Assembly (NCBI GenBank): GCA_019424965.1
Contig: JAHYYL010000006.1
Coordinates: 23,213 to 87,212, forward strand
Direction of reading: 5' to 3'
DNA from: Collinsella sp.
GTDB lineage: Bacteria > Actinomycetota > Coriobacteriia > Coriobacteriales > Coriobacteriaceae
Length of the DNA: 64,000 nucleotides
Part shown: positions 56,729 to 64,000 of the stretch, piece after piece
How the letters are laid out: each line of letters begins with the position of its first letter
How positions within the stretch are numbered: position 1 is the stretch's first letter
Notes under the pieces: model-generated
The model's database searches: none
What the model was told of the DNA's origin: nothing
What the model saw: only the letters and a program-made list of their open reading frames with translations
Program-made: the position numbers and the translations under genes

Positions 56729-57733
56729 ATGGACATCAACGCACGCAACATAGCAACAACCGCCGCCGACGCGCCAACGACGCCGGCCGCTCCCGCGCCC
56801 GTCGTGGGGCGCTTCGCCCCGTCGCCCTCGGGCCGTATGCACCTGGGCAACGTGTTCAGCTGCCTGTGCGCATGGCTTTCGGCCCGCAGCCAGGGCGGCA
56901 GCATCGTGTTACGCATTGAGGACCTGGACGATCGCTGCAAGCGCCCGGAACTTGCCGCCCAATTGATTGACGACCTGGCCTGGCTGGGGCTGGAGTGGGA
57001 CGAAGGCCCCTACTACCAGCACGACCGCCTAGACCTGTACGAGAGCGCCTTGCGCCGGCTGAAAGACGCCGGCCTCACCTATCCCTGCTTTTGCACACGC
57101 GCCGAGCTCCACGCCGCGAGTGCACCGCACGCGAGCGACGGCACGCCCATCTACCGTGGCGCCTGCCGAAGTCTTTCGGCCGAGGAGGTGGCCCGCCGCA
57201 GCGCCCTGCGCGCCCCGGCCACACGTCTGCGCGTGCCCACCGTCGACGACCTCGCAGACGACGTGATCGAATTTGTGGATCGCACGTACGGCGCCCAATG
57301 CGAAGCACTCGCCACCGAGTGCGGCGACTTTTTGGTGCGCCGCAGCGACGGCGTGTTTGCCTATCAGCTAGCCGTGGTGGTCGACGACGCTGCCATGGGC
57401 GTCACCGAGGTCGTGCGCGGATGCGACCTGCTGGGGTCCACGCCGCGCCAGATCTATCTGCAGCACCTGTTGGGACTGCCCACGCCGCACTACGCACATA
57501 TTCCGCTGCTCATGGCACCGGACGGCCGCCGCCTTTCCAAACGAGACCGCGATCTGGACCTGGGCGAACTCCGCGCCCGCTTTGGCACGCCCGAAGCGCT
57601 GCTGGGCTGGCTCGCCGGGCAAACGGGCATCGCGCCGGACACCACGCCGCGCTCTGCCGAGCGGCTGGTCGAGCACTTTAGCTGGGACGTCATCCGCGCG
57701 CACCGCGAGAACATCACTGTAACGGCCGAGTAG
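56729..57733 (+). CDS. gluQ: Glutamyl-Q tRNA(Asp) synthetase
   Basis: A truncated GluRS paralogue (334 residues, no anticodon-binding domain) that glutamylates queuosine in tRNA-Asp. Visible: VVGRFAPSPSGRMHLGN (class I HIGH-equivalent H-L-G-N at 38-41), IVLRIEDLDDRCKRPEL, a zinc site C-x-C...Y-x3-C (CFCTRAEL, YRGACR), VVRGCDLLGSTPRQIYL and the KMSKS-equivalent RLSKRDRDLDL. An Ala/Pro-rich 24-residue N-terminal extension precedes the core. The ATG at 56729 lacks a ribosome site and lies seven bases after a TATACT box, so a leaderless transcript is possible; an upstream start is the alternative. Confidence 0.88.
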   Translation: MDINARNIATTAADAPTTPAAPAPVVGRFAPSPSGRMHLGNVFSCLCAWLSARSQGGSIVLRIEDLDDRCKRPELAAQLIDDLAWLGLEWDEGPYYQHDRLDLYESALRRLKDAGLTYPCFCTRAELHAASAPHASDGTPIYRGACRSLSAEEVARRSALRAPATRLRVPTVDDLADDVIEFVDRTYGAQCEALATECGDFLVRRSDGVFAYQLAVVVDDAAMGVTEVVRGCDLLGSTPRQIYLQHLLGLPTPHYAHIPLLMAPDGRRLSKRDRDLDLGELRARFGTPEALLGWLAGQTGIAPDTTPRSAERLVEHFSWDVIRAHRENITVTAE

Positions 57734-57750
57734 CCAAATACGCCCCACCC

Positions 57751-58476
57751 CTACGCAACATCCCAAGGCTGGAGTTCGTCGCCCAGGCGAACGATGCAGT
57801 CGTAGAGCACGGTATGGCGCTCGGTCGGGTTGGCATCCCGATGAAAATGCCCGTAGTACCAGCGCTTGTAGTCCAAGCGGTCTTCCAACTCGTCAAAAAA
57901 TGCCGTAAGTCGATCGACGGCGGGGCAATTCCAGCCGGGCGCCGGATAGAGCGTGGGCGAAAGCATGCGCGTAGAGCAGGTGTGGGTGACCACGTAGTCG
58001 ACCTTCCAGCCCACGCTGTCGAGCTTCGTCCGTGCCTCCTCAAAGTTGCGCTCGTCCGGCAACTCCTGCGGCCACCAGCTGGAATACGGAATGCGGTATT
58101 CCTTGTCCACGCTCGTGGCGCCGCCCATGGTAAAGACCGTTGAGCCGTCGAGCTCAAAAACGTCGCCACGCGTCAGGCGCCGTATGGGGGAGGTATCCGA
58201 CAGGCGCTGCGTCAGCCCACCGTGCCACAACTCCATGGGTCGCTCCGCCCAGTGGTCGAAACGTTCGTGGTTGCCGTCGACGAACAGCACGGTATAGGGG
58301 CGCGACTCCAGCCAAGCGATGTCGGCACACTCCTCGGCAGAGAAATCCCACGGAAAGCCAAAGTCGCCGGCAATGATGAGATAGTCGTCGCTCGTCAGGC
58401 TTTCCCCAAGATCCCAATCGCGCAGCTTTTGCATGTCGAGGCCGCCGTGAATATCGCCCGTCACATAGACCGTCAT
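57751..58476 (-). CDS. Calcineurin-like metallophosphoesterase
   Basis: A 241-residue phosphoesterase: VTGDIHGG (D-x-H), LIIAGDFGFPWDF (G-D), FVDGNHERFD (G-N-H-E), VTHTCS and a C-terminal WYYGHFHRD (G-H-x-H). All metal-ligand motifs are present. The ATG overlaps the upstream phosphoesterase stop by 4 bp (ATGA), so the two are translationally coupled. The natural substrate is unknown; dinucleoside polyphosphates or phosphoproteins are common in this fold. Confidence 0.9.
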   Translation of the reverse strand: MTVYVTGDIHGGLDMQKLRDWDLGESLTSDDYLIIAGDFGFPWDFSAEECADIAWLESRPYTVLFVDGNHERFDHWAERPMELWHGGLTQRLSDTSPIRRLTRGDVFELDGSTVFTMGGATSVDKEYRIPYSSWWPQELPDERNFEEARTKLDSVGWKVDYVVTHTCSTRMLSPTLYPAPGWNCPAVDRLTAFFDELEDRLDYKRWYYGHFHRDANPTERHTVLYDCIVRLGDELQPWDVA

Positions 58477-59111
58477 CGGATCACCACTTCCCTCTTATAG
58501 GCTTCGAGATCGCGCTCGACCTGCTCATCGCCCGTGGCGTTGACCCACCACGGCCACTTAACGCAACACGCCGGCTCGTCGACCTGCGCAAACCATGACT
58601 TGAGCTCCTCCAAGCTCACCGGAGCGTAGCCGCTGGCGTCCACGCCCACGTCATAGCGCAGCAGTCCCTGCCGAAGGTTGAACTTGTTGTACGCGCCGCC
58701 GCAGCTGTGGATATGTCCGTGCAGATGCCAGCCACCGTGCGACATGCCCTGCCAATCGACCATGGGATAGTGGCTCAGCACGATTTTTTGACGGTCGATC
58801 TTGAGCACGCAAATGGGCGGCTCGACGATAAAAGCATCCGCCACCGCAGGCTGCGTCCAGTCTTTGTCATGGTTGCCGGGCAGCAGATGGACGCGCTTGC
58901 ATGCAATGCTTTTGCGCAGCTCGTAGGCATCTTGGACCGTCATCTTAAAGCTGAAGTCACCCAAAATGTAAAGCTCGTCATCCGCAGCGACCTTGCTATT
59001 AATGCTGGCGACCATGGCGTCGTTCATCTGCGCAACAGTCGACCAAGGCCTGTCGCAGAGCCGCAACATGTTCTCGTGCCCAAAATGGGTATCGCTGGTA
59101 AACCAGATCAT
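58473..59111 (-). CDS. Metallophosphoesterase, YfcE/MPP-like
   Basis: A 212-residue phosphoesterase: WFTSDTHFGHENML, YILGDFSF, LLPGNHDKDW, IVLSHYPM and HLHGHIHSCGG. The H-F-G-H-x-N-M opening is typical of a phage- and plasmid-borne subgroup. TAGGAGGTCCCC precedes the ATG. It is the first gene of the two-gene phosphoesterase unit. Confidence 0.9.
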   Translation of the reverse strand: MIWFTSDTHFGHENMLRLCDRPWSTVAQMNDAMVASINSKVAADDELYILGDFSFKMTVQDAYELRKSIACKRVHLLPGNHDKDWTQPAVADAFIVEPPICVLKIDRQKIVLSHYPMVDWQGMSHGGWHLHGHIHSCGGAYNKFNLRQGLLRYDVGVDASGYAPVSLEELKSWFAQVDEPACCVKWPWWVNATGDEQVERDLEAYKREVVIR

Positions 59112-59153
59112 GGGGACCTCCTAACGCCGCGGGGCATCTGCATCCCTTAGGGC

Positions 59154-59393
59154 TTACCCCTCGTTCTTCCATCCAAACGGGTCAAACACCCAAAAAATCA
59201 GATCAAGCACGCCGCCGGTTATCATGGCGCCGGCAAGGGCCATGCAAACGTGCAGAGAGCTGGCACTTCGGAGCACGTCAAACGGCCCCAGAACAGCCAG
59301 CAGCGCGACCGCTGCGCCGGCAAGGCACAGCGCGAGGCACAGCCCCGCGTCCTTAACACATTTCTTTGCGAGATGCTTGGTGTTGTCACTCAT
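59154..59393 (-). CDS. Small membrane protein of unknown function
   Basis: A 79-residue protein with two transmembrane segments, about residues 16-36 (DAGLCLALCLAGAAVALLAVLG) and 46-68 (LHVCMALAGAMITGGVLDLIFWVF), ending in a charged DPFGWKNEG. The start at 59393 (MSDNTKHLAKK) is favoured by AAGGAG ten bases upstream; an ATG at 59432 gives 13 more residues. Divergent from the helicase gene and 42 bp upstream of the phosphoesterase pair. No family recognised. Confidence 0.7.
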   Translation of the reverse strand: MSDNTKHLAKKCVKDAGLCLALCLAGAAVALLAVLGPFDVLRSASSLHVCMALAGAMITGGVLDLIFWVFDPFGWKNEG

Positions 59394-59577
59394 CGATTTC
59401 GAGCTCCTTAGAGAATCGTTGCTCAGGTTCATGCCGCCGCGGAGGAGTTGGCAGCAGGTTAAGTGTCACATGTCGTGCGGACACCGCTTGCAAGCCCTCG
59501 TATCAAAAGTCGCCCAAAACACGAACGATCGATCTGCTATCCTGGCGCAAACGTGGTCTTTCGAAAGGTCTGGCGAA

Positions 59578-62454
59578 ATGGTTGCTCAGCAGCAGATTGA
59601 TATTGAATTCGATTCGCTTACACGCGAGAACGATTCACCCAAGCTCATCGCCAACTCGAAGGCGACCGGCGGAACACTACTATCCGTTATCGAAGAGCAG
59701 CTCTCAACCTGCAGCTCCTTTGACTTTTGCGTTGCGTTCGTCGCGGACGGCGGTTTGCAGATCCTGGTCGAAGCATTCCAAGAGCTCAAGCAACGCAACA
59801 TTAAGGGCAGGTTGCTCACATCCACCTATCTCAACTTCAACTCACCCGATGCGTTTCGCAAGCTCTTGGAGTACGGCAACATAGAAGTTCGCGTATTCCA
59901 GGGTAATTTGCATGCCAAGGGATACATTTTTGATAAGGGCGAAACCAGCACGGTCATCGTCGGCAGCTCCAACATGACGCAGACCGCGCTCACATGTAAT
60001 AAAGAATGGAACGTGCTGTACCAGACTGTCGAGAACAGCCGCCTGCTCGGAGAACTTAGAGGCGAGTTTGATTCGCTGTGGAACGACACCTCAACCGTTT
60101 TGCTTTCCCAAGACTGGATTGATAACTACGCCACGTATCGAATGACCCATCCGCCAAAAACTAAATCGAAAGCGACATTCAAATCTAGTGAGACGCCGAC
60201 GCAAAATGACCTCGCTGAAATCAAGCCCAATAAAATGCAGCAGCGTGCCCTCGAAGCGCTTGGAGCGATCCACCGCAAGGGCGAAACTCGTGCTTTGCTG
60301 GTCTCTGCCACGGGTACAGGTAAAACCTTCCTTTCAGCTTTCGACGTACTCGCAACTAAACCCCGGCGCGTCCTCTTTCTTGCGCACCGCCGGCGCATTA
60401 TCGACGCCTCCCGTGCAAGCTACGAACGGCTCTTAGGTAGTACCTATATGTTCGACACCTATCAAACTGGCAAGAATACAAGCGATGCTACCTGTGTGTT
60501 TGCCATGTGTTCTTCGGTCGCCAAACATCTGAGCGATTTCCGTCCCGATGAGTTCGACTACATCGTCATCGACGAGGCCCACCGCACGGGATCTCAGGGC
60601 TACCAATCCATCATGTCGCACTTTACGCCTCGGTTTTATCTGGGCATGACCGCTACACCCAATCGCACCGACGGCTATGACGTCTTTGCCCTTTTCAATC
60701 ACGTCATCGCATTCCAGATCACGCTGCAGGACGCTTTGTCCGAGGAGATGCTAGCCCCCTTCCATTATTTTGGCATTCACGATCTGGAGATTGACGATGA
60801 GACGGTCGAAAATACCGCCCTGTTCGGGCGCTTAACGTCCGACGAGCGTGTGCGTCACATCACCGAGAAGATCGAAGAATATAGCGTCACCAAAAGCAGC
60901 CGCAGGGGCTTAATTTTCTGCAATCGAAACGCCGAGGCCAAAGAACTGTCGCGCAAATTCAACGCTCTCGGATATCGAACGGCTGCGATTAGCGGTCAAG
61001 ATCCCGATGAAGTCCGCGATGCCGTTATCAACCGACTTGAAGCCGGCGAGCTCGAGTATATTTTCTCGGTCGATATCATGAACGAAGGCGTCGACATCCC
61101 CTCGCTCAATCAGATCATCATGCTTCGACGCACCGACTCCGCAATCATCTTTATTCAACAGCTCGGACGAGGTTTGCGTCTGAATGATGGCAAGGAATAC
61201 GCACTGGTGCTCGACTTTATTGGCAACTACCAGAGCAACTTCTTGGTGCCCATCGCGCTTTCGGGTGACAAAACGTACAACAAAGATCGCCTGCGTCGTC
61301 TCGTCCAAGAGGGCGATTCGACGATCCCCGGATGCTCGACCGTGAGCTTTGATCGTATTTCCGAGGCACGCATCTACAAGGCCATCGATGGCGGCGATTT
61401 CACCTCCGTCAGGTTTTTGAAAAACGAATATCTCGACTTGCGCCAGAAACTCGGCAAGATTCCCTCGCTGCTCGAATTTGATCGTAACGGCTCCATCGAT
61501 CCGCTGCTTATCTTCAAGAATAGCGGCCTGGGGTCCTACCACGCATTTCTATCCAAATACGAGCCGGACTACACGGTTCAATTATCCTCTGATCAAACCA
61601 AGATTCTCAAATTTATTTCTCAAAAGCTCGCCGCGGGCAAGCGATTTGAAGATCTCTATTTGCTTCAAACGCTCGTCGAAGCCGGACACGAGGACTACCG
61701 GCATATGCGCGAGGCTGCGCTTAGGAACTACCGCGCACAACTTAAGGACAGCGCCGTTAGGTCGGCAATCGCAGTCCTTAAGGGCGACTTTGCCACTCCT
61801 AAGGATTTCGTTTCCCTGCTTATTGACGATGGATGCGGACCTCGTCTGACCGAAGCGTTTGCGACCGCCCTGCGCAACGCAGAGTTCAAGCGTCAGATTC
61901 TTGAGGTGCTGGATTTTGGTATTGCGCGCAACCGACTCGACTATGCCGAGACGTACGAAAACACAAATTTCGTTCTCAACGCCAAGTACACATACGAGGA
62001 GGTTTGCCGCCTGATGAACTGGGAAAAGAACATCAACGGCCAAAATCTTGGCGGCTATTTCTACGACGAGAAGACCAATACATTCCCCGTGTTTATTAAC
62101 TATGACAAGGCGCCCGACATTAGTGAGTCAATTCAGTATGAAGACCGCTTTGTTTCGCCGAGTAAGCTAGTTGCAATCTCTAAGAACAACCGCACGCTCA
62201 ACTCCCCCGAGATTCAGCGCCTGAAGGCATGGCCGGAAAACGGCCTGAAGACGTATTTGTTTATGCGAAAGAACAAGGACGATAAGGGTGGCAAGGAGTT
62301 CTATTTCTTAGGCGAAATGCATCCGACCGGTGAGTTCGAAGCCATTAAAACTAAGAGCGGCGACAACGCCGTTGAAATCGAATATGAGCTCAACGCACCC
62401 GTGAGGCAAGACATTTACGAGTTTATGCTCAGCGATTTGAGCGAGGCAGAGTGA
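59578..62454 (+). CDS. PLD-like nuclease / SF2 helicase / DUF3427 protein
   Basis: A 958-residue multidomain protein. Residues 25-180 form a phospholipase-D-like domain with one HKD motif (H112-A-K-G-Y-I-F-D-K, then VGSSNMT). Residues 215-560 are an SF2 helicase: SATGTGKTF (243-251), DEAH (332-335), GMTATPNRTDG and QQLGRGLRLNDG. The rest matches the DUF3427 region (YTYEEVCRLMNWEKNINGQNLGGYFYDEKTNTFPVFINY). Start at 59578 (MVAQQQIDIEFD) after AAAGG. The fusion is seen in many bacteria, often in variable or defence-rich regions; a role in restricting foreign DNA is an inference. GC content and codon use look lower than in the neighbours, suggesting acquisition. Confidence 0.9.
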   Translation: MVAQQQIDIEFDSLTRENDSPKLIANSKATGGTLLSVIEEQLSTCSSFDFCVAFVADGGLQILVEAFQELKQRNIKGRLLTSTYLNFNSPDAFRKLLEYGNIEVRVFQGNLHAKGYIFDKGETSTVIVGSSNMTQTALTCNKEWNVLYQTVENSRLLGELRGEFDSLWNDTSTVLLSQDWIDNYATYRMTHPPKTKSKATFKSSETPTQNDLAEIKPNKMQQRALEALGAIHRKGETRALLVSATGTGKTFLSAFDVLATKPRRVLFLAHRRRIIDASRASYERLLGSTYMFDTYQTGKNTSDATCVFAMCSSVAKHLSDFRPDEFDYIVIDEAHRTGSQGYQSIMSHFTPRFYLGMTATPNRTDGYDVFALFNHVIAFQITLQDALSEEMLAPFHYFGIHDLEIDDETVENTALFGRLTSDERVRHITEKIEEYSVTKSSRRGLIFCNRNAEAKELSRKFNALGYRTAAISGQDPDEVRDAVINRLEAGELEYIFSVDIMNEGVDIPSLNQIIMLRRTDSAIIFIQQLGRGLRLNDGKEYALVLDFIGNYQSNFLVPIALSGDKTYNKDRLRRLVQEGDSTIPGCSTVSFDRISEARIYKAIDGGDFTSVRFLKNEYLDLRQKLGKIPSLLEFDRNGSIDPLLIFKNSGLGSYHAFLSKYEPDYTVQLSSDQTKILKFISQKLAAGKRFEDLYLLQTLVEAGHEDYRHMREAALRNYRAQLKDSAVRSAIAVLKGDFATPKDFVSLLIDDGCGPRLTEAFATALRNAEFKRQILEVLDFGIARNRLDYAETYENTNFVLNAKYTYEEVCRLMNWEKNINGQNLGGYFYDEKTNTFPVFINYDKAPDISESIQYEDRFVSPSKLVAISKNNRTLNSPEIQRLKAWPENGLKTYLFMRKNKDDKGGKEFYFLGEMHPTGEFEAIKTKSGDNAVEIEYELNAPVRQDIYEFMLSDLSEAE

Positions 62455-62455
62455 C

Positions 62456-62493
62456 AAAAAGGGGCGAGGCACCATGTGGCGCCCGCCCCTTTC
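62456..62493. terminator. Bidirectional terminator between the helicase and Nudix genes
   Basis: AAAAAGGGGCG...CGCCCCTTTCTT with a 17-nt loop. It overlaps the ends of both convergent genes. Confidence 0.8.
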
Positions 62494-62889
62494 TTACTTA
62501 AGCCCGAGTTTCTTCTCGAGCTCCCTAACGACTTTAACGTCCGCTGGAAGCCAATCAACATCCCACAGGTTATTGGTATCGAGCCACTTCATGTCCTCGT
62601 GAGCGTGCTCTTTGAACTCCCCCGAAAGGATGTTAGCCAGGTAGCACTGCATCGACAGGTGGAACGTCTCGTAATCGTGCTCGACCGTGCAAAGATAGTC
62701 GAGGTTACCGATCGTGACCTCGAGCTCTTCTTGAATCTCGCGCACGATTGCCTGCTCGCCGGTCTCGCCCGGCTCGAGCTTGCCGCCCGGAAATTCCCAG
62801 CCGTCTTTAAACTCGCCATAGCCGCGCTGGCAGCTCAGGATTTTTCCGTCCTTCTGAATAATCGCTGCTGCAACATTGATTGATTTCAT
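62494..62889 (-). CDS. Nudix hydrolase (MutT/8-oxo-dGTP type)
   Basis: A 131-residue protein with a complete Nudix box, GGKLEPGETGEQAIVREIQEELEV (G-x5-E-x7-R-E-U-x-E-E-x-G with the last G replaced by E), starting at about residue 35. The opening VAAAIIQKDGKILSCQRGYGEFKDGWEFPGG is that of MutT-like nucleotide-pool sanitising enzymes. GAGAGGTGA precedes the ATG at 62889. The closest function would be 8-oxo-dGTP or related hydrolysis; the substrate is unproved. Confidence 0.92.
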   Translation of the reverse strand: MKSINVAAAIIQKDGKILSCQRGYGEFKDGWEFPGGKLEPGETGEQAIVREIQEELEVTIGNLDYLCTVEHDYETFHLSMQCYLANILSGEFKEHAHEDMKWLDTNNLWDVDWLPADVKVVRELEKKLGLK

Positions 62890-62986
62890 AACTAGTTATC
62901 ACCTCTCCAGTTGAGCTCAACCAGTATAGGTGATCAACAAAGATCCGCGTGACGGAACGCTGTTAGAGACTGCATGTTTATTCGCA

Positions 62987-63610
62987 TTACCCGTTCAGCA
63001 CCATCAGCAAAGGCCTCATTAGTTCGCGTCGTTTGGCGGTTTTAGAGTTCTCTTCTACAAGATCTTTTAGCCGCTGCGTATCGAGTCCACGCCCAAGCGC
63101 GTCGTGGTAGGCATCGATAATTAATGAGGGGTCCTCGCAATCGAGGCAAAGATCGACAAGCGTGCGCTCGGGTTTGGTTACCGGCAGGCCGTCGAGCCAA
63201 ACGATGTCCTGCTCAGCGATCTCGCGCTTTACAAAAGAAAGGGATTCGTTTCTTGTATTGATACGCGCGGGCGCGGTCATCCTGTAGGGGGACAGGTAGA
63301 AATCGCCCATTTGCTGCAGGTTCGCCGCAGTCGTACCGCTCACTGCAATGCCGTCCCACTGGTGCTTTCTCTCCCACGCGCAAAGGGAGGGATTGGTGAG
63401 CTTCCAAAAAGCGTTGAGCTCGTCGGTGTCTCGGCGCTGTGTTCCAGACATCCGGTAGGCACCGTGGCATATCCGTTCAAGACGCCCCGCACGACATGAG
63501 TGCGCCAGCGCATCTCGAGAGATGTCCATGCGAGCCGCCTGAGCTGTGGTGAACACGCCCTCGCTCTCGGAGAGCTCGCTTATCGCCGTTATGTTGCTAA
63601 AGTACTTCAT
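62987..63610 (-). CDS. AbiEi-family type IV antitoxin/regulator
   Basis: A 207-residue protein starting at the ATG at 63610 (MKYFSNITAISELSESEG). An N-terminal winged helix (VFTTAQAARMDISRDALAHSCRAGRLERICHGAYRM, residues 20-55) is followed by the AbiEi C-terminal domain (AVSGTTAANLQQMGDF, VWLDGLPVTKPERTLVDLCLDCEDPSLIIDAYHDAL). AbiEi proteins repress their own promoter and neutralise the nucleotidyltransferase AbiEii. No abiEii follows here; the next gene is Nudix, 98 bp downstream. The start codon sits six bases after TATAAT, so the mRNA is probably leaderless. Confidence 0.87.
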   Translation of the reverse strand: MKYFSNITAISELSESEGVFTTAQAARMDISRDALAHSCRAGRLERICHGAYRMSGTQRRDTDELNAFWKLTNPSLCAWERKHQWDGIAVSGTTAANLQQMGDFYLSPYRMTAPARINTRNESLSFVKREIAEQDIVWLDGLPVTKPERTLVDLCLDCEDPSLIIDAYHDALGRGLDTQRLKDLVEENSKTAKRRELMRPLLMVLNG

Positions 63611-63645
63611 GTTGCAATTATAGGACATTTTCATACTTTTGCAAC
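63611..63645 (-). promoter_or_regulatory. Leaderless promoter and palindromic operator of the AbiEi gene
   Basis: Minus strand: TTGCAA (-35), 16 bp, TATAAT (-10), then TGCAAC and the ATG, so transcription would start at or next to the start codon. GTTGCAA (63645-63639) and TTGCAAC (63617-63611) form an inverted repeat spanning the whole promoter, a likely autorepression site. Confidence 0.7.
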
Positions 63646-63729
63646 GTGTTTTTTGATTCATGTGATCCGCTTGCCTTGTTTATCCCATTTCTGACGTCGG
63701 CTTGCTACCAGCTCACCATCCCCCGCTAT

Positions 63730-63912
63730 CGAGGTCTAATACTTTTCCGCGGAGTGAACGTCTGTTTTAGGACCCCTGAAGCATCCGCATTTTTCGTCGG
63801 CAAAATCGCAGGATTCCAGTATCGAAACCGCAGGAAACGATGCCCTCAAAGTGTCAATGCTTCGGGGGTCCGATTTTGCTCGTTCACTTCTCGGGAAAAG
63901 TATTAGACCTCG
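63730..63912. repeat. Palindromic element with 55-bp imperfect arms (element E)
   Basis: Left arm begins CGAGGTCTAATACTTTTCC and continues through GTGAACG and GGACCCC(T)GAAGCAT; the right arm reversed gives the same order, CGAGGTCTAATACTTTTCC...GTGAACG...CGGACCCCCGAAGCAT. Total 183 bp. Nothing was recognised between its end and 64000. Confidence 0.85.
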
Positions 63913-64000
63913 CCACGGGCCACTAATAATGACCCCTCTATACACACCGGTTGATTTCCGATCTCAGCCGAACACATTGAGCTGATGGCTCGCTCCCGCA

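Noticed and set aside
62494..62986. Cognate AbiEii toxin after the AbiEi gene
   Set aside because: The downstream gene is an unmistakable Nudix hydrolase and the 98-bp gap has no room for a nucleotidyltransferase.

Overview
The window looks like a chromosomal segment of a Collinsella-type actinobacterium (class Coriobacteriia, gut). This is an inference from high-GC, densely packed genes, from AGGAGG-type ribosome sites, and from the gene set: mannose-family PTS, Mn-dependent pyrophosphatase, an archaeal-looking topoisomerase I, NhaA and long HPF. There is one tRNA, no rRNA, no CRISPR array and no intact insertion sequence.

Region 1 (0-14.3 kb) is an amino-sugar and galactose block. It holds galM, a lacX-like epimerase, lacC (tagatose-6-P kinase), yhcH, nagA, agaS, a GntR/UTRA repressor and a PTS operon in the order EIIA-YajC-EIIB-EIIC-EIID. 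A CTGGT-N4-ACCAG operator in front of agaS recurs in half-conserved form in front of the PTS operon. Together they suggest uptake of N-acetylgalactosamine, galactosamine or a related sugar as the phosphate, then deacetylation, deamination/isomerisation and kinase steps. No tagatose-bisphosphate aldolase is in view. A lone second EIIB lacks its phosphorylatable histidine, and a 3' fragment of a second nagA lies between lacC and yhcH. The block ends with a DUF2975/HTH regulator pair.

Region 2 (14.3-29.5 kb) is mostly minus-strand housekeeping: an anchored SurA-like protein, isocitrate dehydrogenase, HEAT protein, a hydroxyacid dehydrogenase with a Cys/His tail, DegV, HPF, a solute-binding lipoprotein behind a roughly 320-nt structured leader, a possible PD-(D/E)XK protein, ComF, RicT/YaaT, DNA polymerase III delta' and thymidylate kinase.

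Region 3 (29.5-43 kb) holds topA, hypB, hypA, tatC, tatA, a STAS protein, an aspartate aminotransferase, NhaA, Mn-pyrophosphatase, a ROK kinase, a GntR regulator and manA. Tat export and Ni insertion by HypAB fit maturation of a [NiFe] hydrogenase encoded elsewhere.

Region 4 (43-57.7 kb) has pcrA, uppP, a universal stress protein, a two-component pair, purH, a GNAT acetyltransferase, a DUF2207 membrane protein and gluQ. Region 5 (57.7-64 kb) is accessory: two metallophosphoesterases, a PLD-helicase-DUF3427 protein of lower GC, a Nudix hydrolase and an orphan AbiEi antitoxin.

The most unusual feature is the intergenic DNA. (i) Long hairpins start 4-17 nt after the stop codons of manA, pcrA, purH and usp. 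Three share a central ACATTWAGT palindrome, and the manA and pcrA copies share about 60 of 70 core bases while their 30-bp outer stems are unrelated. (ii) Three 215-230 bp inverted-repeat elements share an AAATATGAGTACTGTTAC terminus. Two further elements (1474-1625 and 63730-63912) have the same architecture but different termini. (iii) Short REP-like units, AGTCATT...GTCCCC...AATGACT, occur without a RAYT gene in view.
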